A stretch of 64,000 nucleotides of DNA, taken from the NCBI RefSeq assembly GCF_006715055.1, contig NZ_VFMN01000001.1, positions 1,488,001 through 1,552,000 of the forward strand, in the 5' to 3' direction. This DNA is from Lapillicoccus jejuensis (GTDB lineage Bacteria > Actinomycetota > Actinomycetes > Actinomycetales > Dermatophilaceae). Under the pieces are notes generated by a model. It searched no databases. It saw nothing but the letters and a program-made list of their open reading frames with translations, and was not told the DNA's origin. The translations under genes and the position numbers were made by a program. Positions 58,372 to 64,000 of the stretch are shown piece after piece; within the stretch, counting starts at the first letter, position 1, and every line of letters starts with the position of its first letter.

Positions 58372-58392
58372 GATGTATCGCGGCGATACATC
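58372..58392. promoter_or_regulatory. Probable PadR operator
   Basis: GATGTATCGC-G-GCGATACATC is a perfect 21-bp palindrome containing ATGT and ACAT half-sites, as in known PadR operators. It lies 90 bp upstream of the PadR start codon, within the AT-richest stretch of the area. Confidence 0.65.
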
Positions 58393-58492
58393 GAGACGCC
58401 CGTACGCCGCGCCGTACGGGCTCTGCGGGACGACGACGGCCCCGGACGACGAGGTCGTCCGGGGCCGCGCGCTGGAGAGCGGTCGGGGTACG

Positions 58493-59482
58493 TCAGCCGA
58501 AGGTGGCGGTGCCGCCGTACAGGTAGACGACCGCGCCGTTGCCGCCCTTGCAGGTGACGGGCTGGTCGCCCGCGCACGTCATCGGGTAGCTCTTGTTGGT
58601 GACCGGGCTGGTCGCCGTCACGGTCCGGCTGTCGCCGGCCTGCGGGTTGCTCGCCACCCAGGCCTGCTGGACCGCGAGCGCGAAGGGGCAGCTCGTCGCC
58701 GTCGACCCGGCGGCGGCCTTCGACCACGGCCCGGTGCCCGACCCGCCGCACGCCTTGCCGCTCAGCGACACCGGCGGGTACGGCGACGTCGACGTGGCCG
58801 AGGAGGAGGGCGCGCTGGAGGTGCTGCCGCCCGGGCTCGTCGAGGCGCCGCTGCCGGGCGGGGCGGAGGCGCTGGTCGACGGCGCGGTCCCGGCGGACGG
58901 CGACCCGCCACCGTTGTTGCGCAGCACCCCGAAGTAGATCGCCGCCAGGCCGACGAGGACGATGACCGCCCCCACGGCGAGGGCGGCGAGGACGCGGCCC
59001 GCGCCGGAGCGCCGGGCCCCGCCGTCGAGCTCGAGCCGCTCGTCCTCGCGCAGCGGCGGCGGCAGCCGCGGGTCGTCGTCGTACTGCTGCCAGCCGCTCT
59101 CGTCCGGGTCGTACGACGTCCACTCCTGCGTGGGCGCGGCGGCGCGCGCCGGCGGCTGGTCGTCGACGAACCAGCCGGCGTACGGGTCGTCCTCGGCGGG
59201 AGCGGTCGTCGACGGGCGGACGTACGGCGACGCGGGCTCGGCGGGCGCGACCGGCTGCGACCGCGAGGTCTGCTGGTCGGCGACCGGCGCGGGCACCTGC
59301 TGGGTCGCCCCCGGGTCCACCTCGTCGGGGGCCGCGGTCGGGTCGAGACGCTGCGTCGACCCCTCGGTCGGCCCCTGCTCCCGGCCCGCCGGTGGGGCGG
59401 CGGAGACGGGCCAGCCGCAGGTGCGGCAGCGCTGGTCGTCGGCGCCGAGCGGCGCTCCACAGCGGTCGCAGAACGTGGGCAT
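58493..59482 (-). CDS. Zinc-ribbon membrane protein
   Basis: The 329-residue product starts at ATG 59482. An N-terminal zinc ribbon (CDRCGAPLGADDQRCRTCG) is at residues 5-23. Residues 25-165 are disordered and acidic, followed by one membrane helix (VLAALAVGAVIVLVGLAAIYF) near 170-192. An extracellular Ser/Thr/Pro-rich stalk leads to a small Cys-containing domain near 250-329 (KACGG, TSCPFA, MTCAGD, VTCKGG). It lies between the PadR and PBP genes, a place also held by a membrane protein in mycobacteria. Function is unknown. Confidence 0.82.
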   Translation of the reverse strand: MPTFCDRCGAPLGADDQRCRTCGWPVSAAPPAGREQGPTEGSTQRLDPTAAPDEVDPGATQQVPAPVADQQTSRSQPVAPAEPASPYVRPSTTAPAEDDPYAGWFVDDQPPARAAAPTQEWTSYDPDESGWQQYDDDPRLPPPLREDERLELDGGARRSGAGRVLAALAVGAVIVLVGLAAIYFGVLRNNGGGSPSAGTAPSTSASAPPGSGASTSPGGSTSSAPSSSATSTSPYPPVSLSGKACGGSGTGPWSKAAAGSTATSCPFALAVQQAWVASNPQAGDSRTVTATSPVTNKSYPMTCAGDQPVTCKGGNGAVVYLYGGTATFG

Positions 59483-59668
59483 GACCAGCGATCCTCTCAC
59501 GGGCGGCACCGGGGGTCGGGGTCGTCGCCCGGCGGCACCCGTGGCGAAGTCGCCCCGGGCACGGGACGATTTCGTCGTCCTCAGCCGCGCCACGCATACT
59601 CGAAGGTCGAATCGACGCCGGCGCCGGACCGCGCCGGACCGAGTGCGTCACCCGACGAAAGCAGGACC

Positions 59669-61972
59669 GTGAGCAGCCAGAACCGCCCGCCCGCCCGGCC
59701 GTCCGGCCGCCCCGCCGCGGGTCGTCCAGCCGGCCGCCCCGCCGCCGGTCGTCCCGCCGCGGGCCGCCCCACCGGCAAGGGTCGTGGCGGCAAGAAGCCG
59801 TCGCGTGGCCGTCGGATCTGGCGCTGGGTGCGCTGGCCGTTCTACGCGCTGCTCACCCTGTTCGCGCTCGGCTGCGTCGGCATCGCCGTCGCCTACGCCC
59901 GGATCGACGTGCCCCAGCCGAACCAGCTCGCGCTCGCGCAGGCCTCGATCGTCTACTACGCCGACGGCAGGACCGAGATGGCGCGGATCAGCGACGTCAA
60001 CGCCAACCGCGAGGACGTCACCCTCAAGGACGTGCCGGTCACCGTGCAGCACGCCGTCATCGCCGCCGAGGACCGCTCGTTCTACTCCAACCCCGGCATC
60101 GACGTGAAGGGCATCGCCCGCGCCGTGTACGACGCCGTCCGCGGCAACGACACGCTCTCGGGCGGGTCGACGATCACCCAGCAGTACGTGAAGAACTACT
60201 TCCTCACCCAGGACAAGACGCTCACGCGCAAGCTCAACGAGATCGTCATCGCGGTCAAGATCGACAAGACCCACTCCAAGGACGAGATCCTCCAGGACTA
60301 CCTCAACACCATCTACTTCGGCCGCGGCGCCTACGGGATCAAGACCGCCTCGCGCGCCTACTTCGGCAAGGACCCCAGCCAGCTCACCGTCGCCGAGGGC
60401 GCCGTGCTCGCCTCCGTGCTCAACGCGCCCAGCCTCTACGACCCGGCGCTCGGCCAGGAGCAGCAGGTCAACCTCCAGCGCCGCGTCGACTACGTCCTCG
60501 ACGGGATGGTCACCGAGGGCTGGCTCAGCCAGGCCGACCGCGCCAAGATCACCGGTCTGCCCAAGACCGTCAGCCCGCCCAAGACCAAGGCCCTCTCCGG
60601 CACCAACGGCTACATCGTCGCGGCGGTGCGGGACGAGCTGAAGGCCAGGCTCAAGCTCAGCGACGACGAGATCGACCGCGGCGGGCTGCGGGTGACGACG
60701 ACGATCGACAGGACGGCGCAGGACGCGGCCGTCAAGGCCGTGCAGGACACCGTGCCCTCGGACGCCAAGGACGTCTACGCCGGTCTCGCCGCGGTCCGCC
60801 CCGGTGACGGCTCGATCGTCGCGATGTACGGCGGCGCCGACTACCTCACCCGGCCGCTCAGCTCGGCGACCCAGGCCGTCATGCAGGCCGGGTCGACCTT
60901 CAAGCCGTTCGCGCTCGCGGCCGCGCTGCAGCAGGGCATCAGCGAGAACACCCGCTTCGACGGCAGCAGCCCGGCGATCTTCGGCACGACCACGGTCGAG
61001 AACGAGTTCAACGAGGGCTTCGGGCGGATCACCCTGCGCACGGGTCTGGCCAAGTCGGTCAACACCGTCTACACCCGCCTCAACGAGCAGATCGGCCCGA
61101 AGTCGACCCGCGAGATGGCCGTCGCCGCGGGCATCCCGGCCCCGTGCGCGGCCGGGAGGACCAACGGCTGCACCCAGGGCCTCGACGACACCCTGACCAA
61201 CGTCCTCGGCACCGCCTCGCCGCACGTGCTCGACGTGGCCAACGCCTACGCGACGATCGCGGCGGGCGGCAAGCGCGCCACCCCGCACCTCGTGGCCCGC
61301 GCCACCTCCGACGTCCTCGGCATCGACTACTCCGGGCCCAAGGAGACGCAGACCGCCTTCTCGTCCGAGATCGCCGCCGACACCCTCGACGCCATGCAGG
61401 CGGTCACGGAGCCGGGCGGCACCGGGGTGCGCGCCTCCGACCTCGGCCGCCCGGTCGCCGGCAAGACCGGGACGAGCGAGTCGCACAAGTCGGTCTGGTT
61501 CACCGGCGTCGTCCCGCAGCTGTCGGTCTCGGTCGGCATGTACCGCGACGTCAACGGGACCCCGCAGCCGCTGGAGAACATCGCCGGCATCAACGAGCTG
61601 TCCGGCAACAGCCTGCCGCTGTCGATCTGGCTGCAGTTCATGCAGGCGGCGACGCAGAATTTGCCCGTCCAGGGCTTCCCCCAGCGGGCCGGCATCGGCG
61701 ACGACAAGATCGCCACGCCGACGACGACCGCGCCGCCGGTCACCCAGGCGCCGAGCACGGCGACCACCGCGCCGCCGAGCACGACGACGACGGTCCCGCC
61801 GACCACCACCAGCACCACGAGGACGCAGCAGCCCACCCCGACCCCGACCCGGACCCGCACCCGGACCCCGGGCCCGACGCCCACCCCGTCGGCCACGTCG
61901 ACGACGCCGGCCCCCGCCGGCGGGGTCGCCGGCCCGGCCGCCACGCCGACGACGCCGCCACCGGCGGGGTGA
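59669..61972 (+). CDS. ponA: Class A penicillin-binding protein (bifunctional)
   Basis: It polymerises and crosslinks peptidoglycan. The 767-residue product starts at GTG 59669. A cytoplasmic, Arg/Pro/Gly-rich repeat tail (residues 1-50) precedes a membrane helix near 58-78. The GT51 domain has AAEDRSFYSNPGID near 130 and GGSTITQQYVKN near 166. The transpeptidase has AGSTFKPFA (Ser near 409), KSVNTVY near 463 and GKTGTSES near 597. A Thr/Pro-rich tail ends the protein. All catalytic motifs are intact. Divergent from the zinc-ribbon gene; gene order matches the ino1-padR-ponA series. Confidence 0.96.
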   Translation: MSSQNRPPARPSGRPAAGRPAGRPAAGRPAAGRPTGKGRGGKKPSRGRRIWRWVRWPFYALLTLFALGCVGIAVAYARIDVPQPNQLALAQASIVYYADGRTEMARISDVNANREDVTLKDVPVTVQHAVIAAEDRSFYSNPGIDVKGIARAVYDAVRGNDTLSGGSTITQQYVKNYFLTQDKTLTRKLNEIVIAVKIDKTHSKDEILQDYLNTIYFGRGAYGIKTASRAYFGKDPSQLTVAEGAVLASVLNAPSLYDPALGQEQQVNLQRRVDYVLDGMVTEGWLSQADRAKITGLPKTVSPPKTKALSGTNGYIVAAVRDELKARLKLSDDEIDRGGLRVTTTIDRTAQDAAVKAVQDTVPSDAKDVYAGLAAVRPGDGSIVAMYGGADYLTRPLSSATQAVMQAGSTFKPFALAAALQQGISENTRFDGSSPAIFGTTTVENEFNEGFGRITLRTGLAKSVNTVYTRLNEQIGPKSTREMAVAAGIPAPCAAGRTNGCTQGLDDTLTNVLGTASPHVLDVANAYATIAAGGKRATPHLVARATSDVLGIDYSGPKETQTAFSSEIAADTLDAMQAVTEPGGTGVRASDLGRPVAGKTGTSESHKSVWFTGVVPQLSVSVGMYRDVNGTPQPLENIAGINELSGNSLPLSIWLQFMQAATQNLPVQGFPQRAGIGDDKIATPTTTAPPVTQAPSTATTAPPSTTTTVPPTTTSTTRTQQPTPTPTRTRTRTPGPTPTPSATSTTPAPAGGVAGPAATPTTPPPAG
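59698..59775 (+). repeat. Low-complexity repeats in the PBP N-terminus
   Basis: Imperfect 15- to 27-bp units encode RPAAGRP/AGRPAAGR-type peptides in the cytoplasmic tail. The GC-rich repeat could vary in length in frame. Confidence 0.65.
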
Positions 61973-61989
61973 GGCCCAGCGGGGCGCCG

Positions 61990-61995
61990 TACCCT
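61990..61995 (+). promoter_or_regulatory. -10 element for a leaderless GT87-like transcript
   Basis: TACCCT (TANNNT) ends 6 bp before GTG 62002, and no ribosome site is present. This fits a leaderless transcript. Confidence 0.45.
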
Positions 61996-62001
61996 CGCCC
62001 C

Positions 62002-63510
62002 GTGGCCCGCGACCTGCCGCGCGTCGGCGAGCGCCGGCCGCCGGAGACCCCCGACCTCGTCACCGTCCCCACGCTCGAGGACCCGGTGGTCCGCGAGGCC
62101 AGCCACGTCGTCGGCGGGCCGATGGGCCGGTACGCCGTCCCGCTGGCCCACGGGCTGCGGGTCGTCGCCGCGCTGCTCGCCGCGCTCAGCGCGCTGACCA
62201 TGGGCGCCGCCGTGATCGAGCGGGCGCACTGCGTCGACCAGGGCTGGAGCACCCCGGACCAGTTCTGGCACCTGTGCTTCTCGGACCTGCCGGCCACGTA
62301 CAAGGACAACGGCCTCAGCGTCGGCGCCGTCCCCTTCCTCACTGGCGCGACCGGGTCGCCGACCCTGGCCCAGCCGCCGCTCACCGCGGTGACGATGACC
62401 GTCGTGGCCCAGCTCGTCCCCGACGGCGACGCGCAGCACCGCATGCTCCTGTACTTCGTCCTGTGGGCCGCGCTCGCGGGGATCCTCCTCGCGCTGACGA
62501 CGTGGTGGACGGCGATGTCGGTGCCCCGGACCCCGTTCCGGGCCGCGCACGTCGCGCTCTCCCCGGTCGTCGTCCTCACCGTCGTCGTCGCGCCCGACGT
62601 CCTCGGGGTCGCGCTCGTCGCGGCCGGGCTGTGGGCGTGGCGCCGGGAGCGGACGGTCGCCGCGGGCGCCCTGCTCGGCCTCGCCGTCTCCGCCCGCAGC
62701 TACCCGGTGCTCGTCCTCGTCGCCCTGCTGCTCGTCGGGCTGCGGGCCGGGCGGGTGCCTGCCGTCGCCCGCACCCTGGGCGCGGCCGCCGGCACCGTCG
62801 CCCTCGTCACCGGTCTGCTCGCCCTGCTCAACCCCGACGCGGCCCTCGCGGCCTACCGCGCCTGGGCCGGGTCGGCGGCCGGCTTCGGGTCGCCGTGGGT
62901 GCTGCCGCAGCTGGCCGGCTACCCGCTGCCGGCCGGCGCGGTCACCGTGCTCGCCGTCGTCGGCTGGGTCGCCGCGCTGCTCGCCGGCGCGGTCCTGGCC
63001 CTGTCCAGCCCCCGCCGACCGGGGGTCGCCGAGGTCGCCCTCGTCATGGTCGCGATCGTCCTCGTCACCGGGAAGTCGGTGCCGGTGCAGAGCTCGCTGT
63101 GGCTCGTCCCGCTCGTCGCCCTCGTCGGCCTGTCCTGGCGCGACCACCTGGTCTGGGCCGGTGTCGAGGCGCTCTACTTCGTCACCGTCTGGCTCTACAT
63201 CGCCGGGCTGTCGACCCCGGACCGCGGACTGCCGCCGGGCTGGTACTCCTTCTTCCTCGTCCTGCGGCTCGCCGGGATGGCGTGGCTGCTCGTGCGCACC
63301 TGGCGGATGGCGCGGTCGCGCTGGCCCGACCTGCGCGAGGAGGCGCAGGAGCGACGCCGTACGGCGGCCGAGGCCGGGCACGCGCTCGACCCGCAGCTGC
63401 TCGAGGCCCTCGAGGCCGCTGACGAGGAGGCCGCGGTCGAGGAGGAGACCGACCCGCTGGCCGGCCCCCTGCGCGGGGCCCGCGACGAGCTCATCGTCCG
63501 CTTCGGGTGA
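62002..63510 (+). CDS. Polytopic membrane protein, GT87-like mannosyltransferase family
   Basis: The 502-residue product starts at GTG 62002. An N-terminal cytoplasmic part (residues 1-50) is followed by about ten hydrophobic segments up to residue 440 and an acidic cytoplasmic tail. The loop with RAHCVDQGWSTPDQFWHLCFSDLP after the first helix, and the overall topology, resemble the GT87/Rv0051-type proteins that follow ponA in actinobacteria. Such enzymes use polyprenyl-linked sugars outside the membrane. Activity here is unproven. It overlaps the convergent small membrane gene by 20 bp. Confidence 0.82.
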   Translation: MARDLPRVGERRPPETPDLVTVPTLEDPVVREASHVVGGPMGRYAVPLAHGLRVVAALLAALSALTMGAAVIERAHCVDQGWSTPDQFWHLCFSDLPATYKDNGLSVGAVPFLTGATGSPTLAQPPLTAVTMTVVAQLVPDGDAQHRMLLYFVLWAALAGILLALTTWWTAMSVPRTPFRAAHVALSPVVVLTVVVAPDVLGVALVAAGLWAWRRERTVAAGALLGLAVSARSYPVLVLVALLLVGLRAGRVPAVARTLGAAAGTVALVTGLLALLNPDAALAAYRAWAGSAAGFGSPWVLPQLAGYPLPAGAVTVLAVVGWVAALLAGAVLALSSPRRPGVAEVALVMVAIVLVTGKSVPVQSSLWLVPLVALVGLSWRDHLVWAGVEALYFVTVWLYIAGLSTPDRGLPPGWYSFFLVLRLAGMAWLLVRTWRMARSRWPDLREEAQERRRTAAEAGHALDPQLLEALEAADEEAAVEEETDPLAGPLRGARDELIVRFG

Positions 63511-63901
63511 CCGCCCCGCGGTCGAGCAGCCGACGGGTCATCCGGTCGTGCGCGGAGCCGACCGCGCCGAGGGCGCCGACCCCGGCCAGCCCGGCGGGCG
63601 CGAGCAGCAGCGGCGACAGCGCGAGGACGAGCGCCACCGCGGCGACGACGAGCACGGTGACGACGCCGAGCACGAGCCCGGCCACCACGTGGGTCGCCAC
63701 CCGTGCGGGGGAGGACGTCGGCGCGACGTCGCCGCCCACGGGGTACGACGCCCGGTAGCGCCGCACCCCCTCCCCGCGCAGCAGCCGCACCGTCGCCAGC
63801 ACGCTGCGCGGCAGCAGGTAGGCGCCGTCGACGACCGCGGTCGCCGCTGCCGTGGTGGAGGCGGGCGCCGTGGTCCGGGGCGCGGTGCCGGTCGTCGTCA
63901 T
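63491..63901 (-). CDS. Small hypothetical membrane protein
   Basis: The 136-residue product starts at ATG 63901 (MTTTGTAPRTTAPAS). A Thr/Ala-rich N-terminus and a basic segment (YLLPRSVLATVRLLRGEGVRRYR) precede one or two hydrophobic helices near residues 75-112. The last residues overlap the 3' end of the GT87-like gene by 20 bp. I do not recognise the family. The bases 63902-64000 to the window end hold no visible gene; in related genomes rpsF follows. Confidence 0.72.
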   Translation of the reverse strand: MTTTGTAPRTTAPASTTAAATAVVDGAYLLPRSVLATVRLLRGEGVRRYRASYPVGGDVAPTSSPARVATHVVAGLVLGVVTVLVVAAVALVLALSPLLLAPAGLAGVGALGAVGSAHDRMTRRLLDRGAVTRSGR

Positions 63902-64000
63902 GGCCCCACCCTCGCGGTGGGGCGGGACGGGCGGCCATGCGTGGGCACCCTCAGCCACCCCCGACCGGCCCCTGAGCGGACCCCGAGCAGACTCGGAGCA

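Overview
This window is the replication-origin region of a high-GC Gram-positive chromosome (Actinomycetota). The evidence is the gene order recF-gnd-dnaN-[oriC]-dnaA / rpmH-rnpA-yidD-yidC-jag-rsmG-parA-parB, the very GC-rich codon use, many GTG starts with 4-bp GTGA overlaps, and actinobacterial genes such as ino1 with a PadR neighbour, a CwlM-like amidase and a SigM/anti-SigM pair. A Micrococcales genome is plausible (for example an Intrasporangiaceae-like organism), but genus cannot be read from the sequence alone.

Layout. (1) 1-5384, minus strand: recF (cut by the window edge), gnd, dnaN, a 585-bp intergenic region with DnaA boxes (oriC), and dnaA. (2) 5910-12011, plus strand: rpmH, rnpA, yidD, yidC, jag/khpB, rsmG, parA and parB, with four parS-like sites around rsmG. 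(3) 12065-25270: a glutathionyl-hydroquinone-reductase-like protein, GNAT, a CwlM-like amidase, trxA, trxB, anti-sigma, sigM, a membrane pseudokinase, a DUF6049-like protein, NUDIX and the CCA enzyme. This is the usual actinobacterial order, but murJ is missing between the pseudokinase and the DUF6049-like gene. (4) 25479-47977, plus strand: a long, tightly coupled operon encoding a PP2C phosphatase, a zinc-ribbon/FHA protein, a Ser/Thr kinase, an FHA/helical protein, a 2121-residue extracellular Ig/FnIII protein, MoxR, DUF58, a transglutaminase-like protein without its cysteine, an EssC-like FHA-FtsK ATPase and two WXG100 proteins. It looks like a type VII-like secretion system lacking EccB, EccD, EccE and mycosin. 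(5) 48161-53403: an ECF-like sigma factor, a small protein, a TPR-CHAT (caspase-like) protein and an intracellular subtilisin, which may form a proteolytic signalling module. (6) 53425-55867: an AbiEi-like/DUF559 protein bracketed by two 74-bp repeats, then a secreted SGNH hydrolase. (7) 55884-63901: a return to conserved order with ino1, a PadR regulator, a zinc-ribbon membrane protein, a class A PBP and a GT87-like membrane protein.

How the genes work together. Blocks 1-3 and 7 are housekeeping: replication initiation, ribosome and membrane-protein biogenesis, chromosome segregation, thiol redox, envelope regulation, tRNA maturation, inositol and peptidoglycan synthesis. Blocks 4-6, about 30 kb, sit between pcnA/cca and ino1. 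They look like an accessory envelope, secretion and signalling region in which a kinase and phosphatase could control FHA-bearing partners, including the secretion ATPase itself.

Three families of intergenic palindromes are visible: a 62-bp element in three copies, a 74-bp element in two copies and a single 95-bp nested inverted repeat. No tRNA, rRNA, CRISPR array, transposase or prophage gene was recognised.
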